NCBI RefSeq assembly: GCF_037975245.1
Contig: NC_092577.1
Coordinates: 27,031,398-27,095,397 of the forward strand
Origin: Apostichopus japonicus
Lineage: Eukaryota; Echinodermata; Holothuroidea; Aspidochirotida; Stichopodidae
Direction of reading: 5' to 3'
DNA: 64,000 nt
Shown here one piece after another: positions 11,943 through 21,135 of this stretch. Within the stretch, counting starts at the first letter, position 1. Every line of letters begins with the position of its first letter. The notes beneath the pieces were generated by a model, which saw nothing but the letters and a program-made list of their open reading frames with translations, had not been told where the DNA came from and did not search any database. The position numbers were made by a program, and so were the translations under genes.

Positions 11943-12620
11943 CAGTGGCGGCGGAACCGGGGGGGGGGGGCTTGGGGGGACTCAGCCCCCAATGAAAAAG
12001 TTGAGGGGGCAAATGCACGATAAGCCCCCCAATATTTACCAAGGCTCCGAACGTGCATCTGCCCATTTTTCAATGCATACTTGTCGATCTGTCCGATGCA
12101 CACGTATACTATATAGGTGTAATAATTTTAGTAAATGCTGGGGGGACCCTCGGCCCGTCCCCTGGCTATAAACCACATTGTCACCCCAACCGCGTCTTCA
12201 CGCCCCGTGAAAAGTGGAAGCAGTGAGTGTGAGTACCGGTAAGCGCAACACAACTTCGTCTTAGGCCAATGACATGCCTCATTTCAGCCAGTTCTCCAAC
12301 ATCACCTTACTACACTCAAAAACGTCTTTGCGAGTACACTACGAGTATTAGCTACTCTCTTAAAACACCATCGAATATACAAATTACAAATGTTTTTACA
12401 AATTTTTACGTGCAATCTGAGAAATTGCAGGCTTGAGACCCATATTTTAGTGCTAGGTATTCGCAGCATAAAACACTCGGGAAGTGCCGTTTCCGGCCAT
12501 CTGGGGGTTTGAAAAACCCAAAATGTTCTTGTACGCTCCGCGCCAACCGATGGTAGCGCTCCGCTTAGATAGTCTCCACACATTAGCCCCCCCAATAATT
12601 TTCCCGTTCCGCCGCGCCTG
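11943..12620 (+). mobile_element. ~0.7-kb non-autonomous hAT-type element, copy A
   Basis: The ends are CAGTGGCGGCGGAACC and GGTTCCGCCG-like (right end CCGTTCCGCCGCGCCTG). They are flanked by ACGCGCGT (11935-11942) and ACGCGCGC (12621-12628), an 8-bp target duplication with one difference. An 8-bp duplication and a CAG start fit hAT. A second full-length copy lies in opposite orientation at 48950-49652. The interior contains a module around GCGCCAACCGATGGT / GCTCCGCTTAGATAGT (12460-12580) that recurs at four other places. No transposase is encoded. The opposing frames at 12302-12595 and 12453-12860 (both minus) are shared passengers. Confidence 0.8.
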
Positions 12621-12689
12621 ACGCGCGCGTGTGTATGGACGCCTTAAACAATTGTACGATTGTGCAATATGGAACCAACTGTGGCTGAT

Positions 12690-12972
12690 CTTGAACTCGA
12701 CCGAGTCGTCGGGGAACATGACGCATTTCGGGAAGGGGGCGACCGCCCCCCCCCCCGAGCAAATTTTCTTTATGACATCGCTAGTAATTTCAAAATAGAC
12801 AATGCTTAGATGCAACTTACAAGGCCTGAGAAGTGTCATTTCCAGCGATCTGGGAGGCATTTTCGGCCAAAATTTTTATTGTGCGCTTCGCGCCAACTCA
12901 TGGTGGCGCTTCGCTTAGATAGTTTGCCTACCGGCTTCGCCCCTCCCTTGGCAATTACTCGCTACACGCCTG
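12690..12972 (+). mobile_element. Related element fragment with GCGCCAACTCATGGTGGCGC module
   Basis: It contains a C run (12745-12757), CTTAGATGCAACTTACAAGG, GAAGTGTCATTTCCAGCGAT and GTGCGCTTCGCGCCAACTCA with GCTTCGCTTAGATAG. It ends near GCTACACGCCTG. It is a diverged relative of the module in copy A. The left boundary is uncertain. Confidence 0.5.
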
Positions 12973-13073
12973 TTCGAGTTTGTAAAGCAAAGAGCAGATA
13001 TAACATCGTATCAGTGAGCATTGAAATGCATGTTCCACGATGAACAGTCTCAAAAACTGTCTATGTGTGTAGT

Positions 13074-13484
13074 CAAAGGCGTAGGAGCCCAATTGGATTT
13101 GGGGGCTGTAACGAATAAAAAGGCCAACATCTTTGCGCGCGTTCAATACATCGATGCCAATATCATACAAGCAAGCATCGGTCATTACATCAAATGGCAT
13201 CGTGTACCGCACGGTCCGTGAAAGTTACACAGTATACCGCCGGATGCTAATGTAAACAACCAAATGTCTTATGTAGATGGAGAAAAAGCATACAGATCCA
13301 TTTATGTCAAAACTCTCTTTTACTGTAGTAATGTCGGTCAAGCTTACCACTTTATTTTAATTACCAAGGAGATCATTTTTAAGCTATTCATTGCTATTTA
13401 TTTTTCTTTAAGTAGGTGCCCGAAGAAAATGGGAAAAATTTAGTTGCGGGGGGGGGGGGGGGGGCACTCCTACGGGACCTACGC
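13074..13484. mobile_element. GGCGTAGG-ended element flanked by 13-bp direct repeats
   Basis: The left end is CAAAGGCGTAGGAGCCC and the right end is a long G run, then CACTCCTACGGGACCTACGC. CTATGTGTGTAGT occurs on both sides, at 13061-13073 and 13485-13497. The interior is AT-rich and non-coding. The GGCGTAGG / CCTACGC(C) termini are inverted, but a 13-bp duplication is longer than the 8 bp expected of hAT. Confidence 0.65.
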
Positions 13485-14029
13485 CTATGTGTGTAGTGTT
13501 CGGTTTCGATATACCTGATATCGGAAATATCTGCTATTTTTCATTTCCTTCAACCAAGTTTTATAATAGCCATTTATAAGAGGTTTTAATATTTCTACAC
13601 CAATAAATTAACTGTGTCTGAATTTTCAAAAAATTTCCTGACAAACATTCTTCATCATACTTTCCTCTACTCGTGCAATTTTGACCTGTCTTTTAGGGGT
13701 TCAAGGAGGTTTTTTTCTATATTGGTTGTCCATAGATTGAATTTTGTGCAACATTATGGGTATGTTTTCAAGTGATTTTATTCACGAGAAATGTGAATTT
13801 TCAAATTCTCAACAAATAATGGGCTTAAAACCTTGAAAAGTAGGGCTTTCGGATATTGTGGGCCGTGACGTAGAATCACCTACAAAGGCAATGATCCATA
13901 GGACATGCAATGAGGTCGAACATGATGTGACTGGTGACAATCTTCAAAAGGCTATGGATGGGGGAAAAAACTTTTGGGAAATACTTGGTTCTCAGGCAAA
14001 AGTGTACATCTGGTTGCTCATTTTCAAGC

Positions 14030-14157
14030 CCGAGAAGTGCCATTTCCGGTGATCTGGGGGGTATCAAAACCAGAAATTTTCTTGTACGCTCCGCGCCAAC
14101 CGATGGTGGCGCTCCGCTTAGATAGTAATTCGCGCCCCCGGGTTAGAAAATCCTGGA
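14030..14157 (+). mobile_element. Transposon fragment with shared GCGCCAACCGATGG module
   Basis: CCCGAGAAGTGCCATTTCCGG, TTGTACGCTCCGCGCCAACC and GCTCCGCTTAGATAGT appear in the same order as in copy A at 11943. The fragment ends CCTGGATACGCGCCTG. The left boundary is not clear. A pure C tract follows (14190-14203). Confidence 0.55.
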
Positions 14158-14203
14158 TACGCGCCTGTAACACTATGTGTGTGGTTTCCCCCCCCCCCCC
14201 CCC

Positions 14204-15780
14204 GCGAATTTTATGGGTTACTTGCGCGATACGGCTTTTAGTTCAGACGAAATTTCAGTCTATATATCAAGATAGTTAAAGAGAATAATAAGAAAGTTAA
14301 AATTTTGTATCAATAAAATAAGAAGGTCAAAGAAAGAGAGGAATGAAGATGCAACATACATGGAAAAAACTTGCAACAATGTAACGCAAATCAGTTCTCT
14401 TTACAGTTTACTGGTCAACCTATTTGTGCTGTTTTGGGATTAATATAATTATTTTCTCAAGGGATTTGAAATAAAACTCGAATTCCCTTTTTATTACTTA
14501 AACTAGTTCCCAAATTGAGGTCTTTGATGTTTTTGATTATTCTATAACACATGAATGCACATAATTTGTTGTTATAAATAAGAGCAACAACCACCGAAAT
14601 ATAACACTTACACTTGTACTCGTTATATGGAAATATACAAAAAGGGAATTCCCCTGTTCTATTTTATTTTAGCGTGTGTACGATGACGTCATTTTATGAA
14701 CAAGAGGACATGAGGCGGAAATAAGTGCTTTGTATTACATTCCTATATCAGTGAATTTCCAGGTCATAGATACATTAATGTCCTAGCTGCAGGTTGTTTA
14801 TGACATAGCTGACAACGACTATATATATAATGGCTTCAAATACATCTTATGAGTTTTTAGGTAAAGGTGACACTAATTAAAATTATGCGGACTTAACAGT
14901 TGCCGTAATAACAGTTACTATACATATTTCACATTTTATATACATACGGTTCCTAGGCCTACAGAATTTAATAAATTATACTAAGAAGTAACCTCATTTA
15001 ACGGAGGAGTCACGTTCGAGAGAAGAATTTAGGGGAAGGGGAGGGGAGTGAGGGCGATGGACCGATGACTTGAATTATATTGAAAACTGGGACTATACAC
15101 CCGATTATCGTGTAGTCTATAGCACTAACGACACTACAGGCATGACGGCAGAGCAGAGGGCCGTAAGATCATGGCCTCAACCACCTCTTTCTGTATACTG
15201 GGGGATAAAATTTAGTTCAAGTAGATGGTGTATTGATGACAAAGGGTGTTACATTTTGCAACTTTTCTACTGTACTGGGGTGGGGGCTGATCCCCATTAT
15301 TCTCCCAGAAGTATGATACGTTGCGCCCCTGAGTAAGACGCAACTCCAAGCCTGTATGTTTAACTGTTTTATTTTGCAAAAATGTCAATATGTCCAATGT
15401 CCATGTACCGTTGTTCACATAGGCAATCGTACACATAAGCAAATTATACATATAGGTAAATGGAAACATAGACAGATGAACATAACATGACAGTTGTACT
15501 CACATATACGTCATCTAATTTCCATGTACAAGTCATGTGAGTAGTCGAGTCCAGTCGTGTCCAGTATTTTTAAATCCAGCTATAGTCACAATCCAGCTAT
15601 TGTCACAATCCAGCTAGTCACAATCTGAGATATGTCCGAGTTCACCTTTGTTCGACTCGAGACAAACATGAGTCCAAAGCGAGCCGAGTCTGAGAACAGT
15701 CCGAGTCCAGAGCACCCTGATTCCGAGTCCAGTCTATGCATATTTGTCCCACGTCTTCCTACACTGTATGAGCAATATGG
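14204..15780. other. No recognisable gene
   Basis: AT-rich sequence with several short frames and no domain. A short direct repeat of TCCAGCTA.GTCACAA occurs at about 15576-15625. A full CRE palindrome TGACGTCA occurs at 14694-14701. Confidence 0.4.
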
Positions 15781-16140
15781 GAGATACACCGATGTAAATT
15801 ACGTAAGCGAAAGTAATAGAGCATATAAACTTGCTCTCACCTGTGTTATCTAGGTTACCTCTACAGTAAAGAGTCACTAGTTATCAAAATGTTCAAGTGA
15901 AAACAGTATATTATAACAACTAAATGTTTATTACATTTGCTAATTTTTATGAATTCTAGTCAATTAATAATAACATGCTTTACATTAGTAATTAAGCTCA
16001 TTGCTTCATCATTTCCAAATATTCAAATCTCACTACGAATATTCCTTGATCATTTAGTTATTTGACAGTAAATTTTCACAAATTCTTATGATGTAAATCA
16101 TATACGTGTTTGTGCAACTTAGAACATTAACATAGCACTT
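15781..16140 (+). repeat. Dispersed repeat, copy 1 (second copy at 18717)
   Basis: The segment is colinear with 18717-18980. Shared stretches include GTAAATTACGTAAGC, TGTGTTATCTAGGTTACCTCT, GAGTCACTAGTTATCAAAA, AAGTGAAAACAGTATATTATA and ATATTCCTTGATCATTT, then TTATGATGTAAAT and GTTTGTGCAACTTAGAA. Copy 1 contains extra sequence in the middle (about 15925-16015). Both copies flank the hAT-type element at 16681-18144 in direct orientation. They could be ends of a larger element or an ancient duplication. Confidence 0.7.
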
Positions 16141-16144
16141 CGTT

Positions 16145-16170
16145 CACACACACACACACACACACACACA
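16145..16170. repeat. (CA)n microsatellite
   Basis: A short pure CA run. Confidence 0.95.
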
Positions 16171-16680
16171 TACATGCCATGTTTGCATTGACAGTAGATA
16201 GCAAGAAGGAGCTACTAACAAACTTGACAATTTGATCCGCGGTTTAGGGTTGGATATGGTACTATGTTGGCATTAACGAGGTCCAAAATCAAACAGAATC
16301 TTACCCGGTTTAATTTTGTTCACACATTAATTTATTAAGGGTGCTAGGAATGTGAAGTAAACTTGTTTGCTAAATTGTTTTGCATATTGTGGCGAAAAAT
16401 CATGTTGATAGAATAATTATAATAATCAACAAAATATAAATAATTACTTCTCACTCCTTGATGTAGTTATAAAACTACTAGATCTGGTACACGAACATAC
16501 AAGTGTATCCTTTTATTAATTGGATTTAATATAGTCGTGTGCTGGCGGAAAGTGGTCGGGTTGGTTGATTCCACAAATGTAGATTATTTGTCAACTTGGA
16601 TGAAGAAAGGTTTGTGATGTGAAAATAAGATGGGATATCGTCATAAAAATATGATGATTGGTATTATTTATGGTCTGTAC

Positions 16681-18144
16681 TAGGCGTGAGTCGGGTATCC
16701 GGGTACCCGACCGAACTTTCGGGTACCTGAATCGAAATCGCACAAAACGGGTACCCGTTCTGGGAAAAATCGCGTAACTACTGCGCTTGTGCTTTCATGA
16801 TTTCAATAATTCCGTAGATCTGCATATTTTTATTAATCAAGACACGCGAATACGGAAGATTAAATACATGAAATAATTTTCTTGTTGTGTAGTTGGTTGT
16901 TTTAATTACCTACTATTTCAAGGTTTAGTCATTCTTAATGATTCTTTAAGTGTCTGGATAAATTCACTCACCGCCGCAAACGAAAATATTATGGCGGTGA
17001 AAACAACTTCCCAAAATTGAAACATTTCAATCCATCGTCACAACAACAGTGTACATAAAATTCTACATTCCCTCTTCAAAACATAGCACATACCTTTCCA
17101 AACAATTGCCGATGTCCAGCTAATTGGAAAGTTGTAAACAAAGCTACGCAAAGTGTGTGTGTTTTGTGGGTTTTTTTTTTGGCAAACCGATGGTTAGGGA
17201 GGATTTTCCCATTGACTTAGTGTGGTGTTAGGCTACCATGTGGTCGAAGATATCAGTAATAATGAAAGTATTCGACTAATATGTTTAGTGCCAGCTAACT
17301 ACGACACAATTTGAGCGAATAAACAGATGGTTAGGCTACATTTCCACATTGACTTAGTGTGGTGTTAGGCTACCATGTGGTCGAAGATTTGTTGGGAATT
17401 TATGTAAACATAATTATGTTTGTCGAGTGCACGTGTCTTTGTTGTCATCGAGCAGATAGCCCTGGTAGTCCAAAGCAAGTGCCTTCCTTTCGTAGTTGTA
17501 GCTACTGTATACGTTCGTACATGCGTAAATATTTAAATTATCAAAATTATCATTTTTTCCTCCATTTATTTCATAGAAGGAAAGACTGGCAAGGAAATTT
17601 ACGGGATGTTAAGATGGATTATAGACGGGATAACAGAACAAAAGTAATCGCAAGTAGCTTTACTAAACGTTTTTTTTTTCTTCCAAATGCGATCGTTTAT
17701 CGATGAATCGCTTTACACGGTCACAGCCATAATGTCTGTATAATTCAAGCTTAGGGCTGAAATTTATTACGTGAAATCCCGTCTTGGCAACCTTTGACAT
17801 GCGGGATTATAAATTAAATTACGGGATTCGCGCAATCCCGCGGCTAATGCGAACCCTGGACCGTAGTAAAAGACACAGTCGGTATTTTGTTGCAAGGTTT
17901 TTCTTTATTTCATGTGCATTTGGATTATTATTTGTTAAACATCAAAACATAAAACTCAATTGTTCATAACAACAGCAGTATCGATTCAAAACGTATTTGT
18001 AATGTAAGGTGGCATAGTGATCTGCCTGTACATTGTGTATGTTTTTTTTTCAATATTAGGTACGAAGTTTCGGGTACCCGTTACCCGACCGGGTAATGAA
18101 AACGGGTACCCGGTTCCGATTTTTGGCTACCCGACTCAGGCCCA
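16681..18144. mobile_element. 1464-bp hAT-type element with GGGTACCC subterminal repeats
   Basis: The left end is TAGGCGTGAGTCGGGTATCC and the right end is GGCTACCCGACTCAGGCCCA, inverted apart from a few differences. GTCTGTAC (16673-16680) and GTCTGCAC (18145-18152) flank it, an 8-bp duplication with one difference, as expected for hAT. Clusters of GGGTACCCG lie inside both ends (16700-16760 and 18060-18115). A 41-bp exact direct repeat sits inside (17211-17251 and 17348-17388). No transposase domain is recognisable in the remaining frames (for example 17359-17706), so it is non-autonomous or decayed. Confidence 0.8.
17211..17388. repeat. 137-bp internal tandem duplication within the hAT-type element
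   Basis: ATTGACTTAGTGTGGTGTTA plus 21 more bases are identical at 17211-17251 and 17348-17388. A less perfect GATGGTTAGG block precedes each copy. Confidence 0.85.
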
Positions 18145-18716
18145 GTCTGCACTAATAATCTAGTTTTTGCCAAAATAATAACTGAGGCCGGGGTAAGGGG
18201 GTGGGGCTGGGTGTAGCAGCAGATACTATTACTCTACTTGCTAATTTTACGGATCCCTAAAGCCTGTCTCAAGTCACTTTCATAAGCTTCGTTGAATCTG
18301 GTACAGGTCGGCCGCCAAGACATATCGAGTCAGATTTCATAGAAGGATGGTTTCGTATACATGAGGCAAGAATCTGGCACTGCACTCCGCTGGTTGCAGG
18401 AAATGCAAGAAAGCAAACCGAAAGCAGAATGATCATTTGAAAGAAATCTTGAACATGATTTAAGAATCCATCACTGGTGAGGATACTTTGTGAATATCAT
18501 CCGTATAGATAAAGGAAACACTCAAGTTTCACAGATTCTGATATAGATATACCATGAAGATCTTCCTCCGGAAAATATATGTAATAAAAGTTTACGATGA
18601 TCCCCAGCTATCGGCCGCAAGTGAAGTCCTCACATAGCCTATTTGTGCCTGTATACACTCGATTTGCTTCACCTGGTAATTCTGTTGAGAATCAGATATT
18701 AGTGTGTTCAATATGA

Positions 18717-18980
18717 GAGGTACACCGAGGTAAATTACGTAAGCAAGAGTAATAGAGCTTATAAACTTGCTCTCATCTGTGTTATCTAGGTTACCTCTGC
18801 AGTAAGGAGTCACTAGTTATCAAAATTTTCAAGTGAAAACAGTATATTATAGCAATTAAAGTTTCCAATTTCACTACAAATATTCCTTGATCATTTCGTT
18901 ATTTTTGTCAGTAAGTTTTCACAAATGCTTATGATGTAAATTAAATACATGTTTGTGCAACTTAGAAAATTAACGTAGGC
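18717..18980 (+). repeat. Dispersed repeat, copy 2
   Basis: It matches 15781-16140 in the same order and orientation, with scattered substitutions and a deletion of the central part of copy 1. It is non-coding. Confidence 0.7.
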
Positions 18981-19017
18981 AAAACTTACAAAATAAATAA
19001 AATTGTAGGTTTACAGC

Positions 19018-19330
19018 GTTGTATCAAGGCAAGGCAAGGCCTTCTTGCATAACTTTACTAAAGTTAACCACTTGTCAATGGCAACTTTTCACACAAACAC
19101 GTGTACACAACTCAACACAGTTGCTCCCGGGCATTACAGTGCGCCACATCTAAGTGCAGTGTCTACTGGGGGATTTCCCATAGGGTTCAGCCACTTTACC
19201 GGCGTTCGCCAATAACCCTATCAGGCCCCATTTCTACACCTGGGTAAATAAGAAGCAATGGAAATGAAATGACTTGCCCCACGCCAAAATGTAATGATGT
19301 AATACCTAGACCGGAAGTCCATTGTCTTTC
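19018..19330. repeat. Possible dispersed repeat with CCCATTTCTACACCTGGGTAA motif
   Basis: The stretch TTTCTACACCTGGGTAAATA, then GCAATGGAAATGAAATGACTTGCCC resembles a multicopy motif seen in several aquatic animal genomes. That is from memory and there is no second copy in this window. AAGGCAAGGCAAGGCC occurs at 19028-19043. Confidence 0.25.
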
Positions 19331-19626
19331 CATTTGACCACATCGCCCTCCGCCCTAATTTGTAACGACGTTAACATACCGTATAGGTAAAATGACAGAA
19401 GCTTTGGTGATTCACCCAAGGTGCTCTCCGCTAAAAGACATTGATTGTATTTTTTGTGGGAACAGGCCACCAAAACCCTCATAAAACTGATCTGTACACA
19501 ATATGCTATAAAACGCTCTTGTCTTGGCATGTAAGCTTTATAGCACTCTGTTGCAGAACGTGTTGTCGCTTTTTAAGCAGTGAGAGACGTTTGGAGTATC
19601 AGATAGATATAGGAATGACCATGTTG

Positions 19627-19995
19627 CAGTGGCGTAGGAAGGTACTTTTGAGTGGGGGGGCTGAAGACTGATGGCCGGCCTGGGGGAGTGGTCTAAGGGG
19701 AGGGGGTGTCCCCCTCCCCTTTGGAATTTTTTGCATTTCCAGGTAGCCTCAGATGCAATTTGGTGCAATATAGCACACTTCAACACCCACTCCATTTTGT
19801 AAACTTAATTTTGTATTTTCACCAGGCCTTAGATGCAATTTGGTGCTCCAAATGAGATTTTTTTTCTCATTTGGAAATGAAAAAGGGGTTTTTTGACTTG
19901 CGAAGCGGGGGGGGGGGGCGGAATGATACTTCCGCCCCTCCACATTTTTCACTGGGGGGCTGGCGCCTCCCAGCCCCCCGGTTCCTACGCCCTTG
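19627..19995. mobile_element. 369-bp GGCGTAGG-ended element flanked by perfect 15-bp direct repeats
   Basis: The left end is CAGTGGCGTAGGAAGG and the right end is GGTTCCTACGCCCTTG, inverted over about 14 positions with mismatches. GGAATGACCATGTTG is identical at 19612-19626 and 19996-20010. The interior has G and C tracts near each end (19656-19720 and 19907-19980) and an internal direct repeat containing AGATGCAATTTGGTGC (19751-19766 and 19832-19847). The 15-bp duplication is unusually long for a terminal-inverted-repeat element. No coding capacity. Confidence 0.8.
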
Positions 19996-20159
19996 GGAAT
20001 GACCATGTTGAACGGGGCCGTAACCTGGGTAGAATCAATGGGGGGGGGGGGTAGTCAAGGCACACCAAGAAACATGCATCGTCTGTTTGATGTGCGTTTT
20101 TACGAGGACCTTTTTTTAAGAAATGGGTAGTGGGTTGGTCATTTCCCAAAAGGGACCAT

Positions 20160-20300
20160 CGTGCCACTATCTAAGCGGAGGGCCACCTTCGGTTGGCGAA
20201 TACGGTAGCAAGAAATTTATTGCCACAATTGCCTCAAGGATTGCCGGAAATGGCACTTACCAGGCCTTGTAAGTTGCATCTAAACATTCTTTATTTGGCG
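20160..20300 (-). mobile_element. Inverted fragment of the GCGCCAACCGATGG module
   Basis: On the minus strand it reads GTTTAGATGCAACTTACAAGGCCT, GTGCCATTTCCGGCAATCC, CGCCAACCGAAGGTGG and CTCCGCTTAGATAGTG. That is the same order as 12800-12930 and 14030-14130. A G run lies at 20040-20051. It is a diverged remnant and no full element was delimited. Confidence 0.55.
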
Positions 20301-20689
20301 ATCTCATGTTTAAAAATTGACTCTTCCAAAATAAAAGGGTAAATTAGAAAGATTTTATTCTGTAAAATCACTTTTTAGGGGAAAAAATATGACTTAACGT
20401 TACTTTACAAGCTCTGCTTTATTCTTTGTTTCAGGTAATGGAAGATATAATGGCACGCTATGGCATTCCGGTGGTAGCTGAAGGGAAGCCATTTAGGGAA
20501 GTTAGGTATAATTACATTTGTTACAGTCGTTACAGTTGTGTTATCATTATATGTTTAACATGACAAAAGTCTTCCTATCGGGGGGGGGGGGGCAAATGAG
20601 CTGAGTAGGTTGGCCGTGTAGGCGACTGGGGCCACGGCCTCCCTAATTAATGTGTTAAAAAGGCCCGAGTATATACCGATATTCACAGT

Positions 20690-21135
20690 GCCTCAGTTAA
20701 AGCACTGGGGCACTGATATATGGGCTAACAATGAACTGATATGCCCATATAAAATCCACAGACGTAATACATATATTTATGAATAGTACTTTCACAGTAG
20801 ACTTCGACACTGTTCACTCATATTAAATCTTATATTAGGAGCCTCTCTACGTTTATTGTTATTCTAACCAAACTCGTGAAAACAAAAAGGAACACGGTGG
20901 TCGCGATAAGCCTTACGTGATGAGCGGTTAAAATAAACCTTGTTCTTTTTGAACGCCATTCCTAAATTACGTGCCTATAGAGATTCCCGAGGTTGCACAT
21001 TACGGTGCTGACTAATGAAATCAGAAGAAATGATATGAACATTTCGCTAAAAACTAACTGAAGTAGCGCATACTGCCCAGACGTTCACATTATCGTATGC
21101 CTACTTTCATTTAGGAAGTGGAAATCTCAGGGGCC
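20690..21135 (+). repeat. Dispersed repeat family, copy 1 (second copy at 41686)
   Basis: Blocks shared in order with 41686-42090 are TTGGGGCACT-like, ACTTTCACAGTAGACT, CACTGTTCACT, CTACGTTTATTGTTATTCTAACCAAACTCGTGAAAAC (given here only as a landmark), ACGCCATTCC and TTTCATTTAGGAA. Divergence and small indels suggest an old family. No coding potential; the superfamily is unknown. Confidence 0.7.

Noticed and set aside
12302-12860. Minus-strand ORFs of 97 and 135 codons as conserved genes because part recurs at 48933-49196
   Set aside because: The recurrence is due to the two copies of the same hAT-type element. Nothing suggests protein-level constraint.
11552-14157. A single 2.6-kb element from CAGGTGCGTATCC (11551) to GGATACGCGCCTG (14157)
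   Set aside because: The ends are inverted and TAACA occurs at both outsides, but an 8-bp duplication does not line up. Other complete elements with their own duplications lie between, so the match is probably chance pairing of two fragments of a common family.
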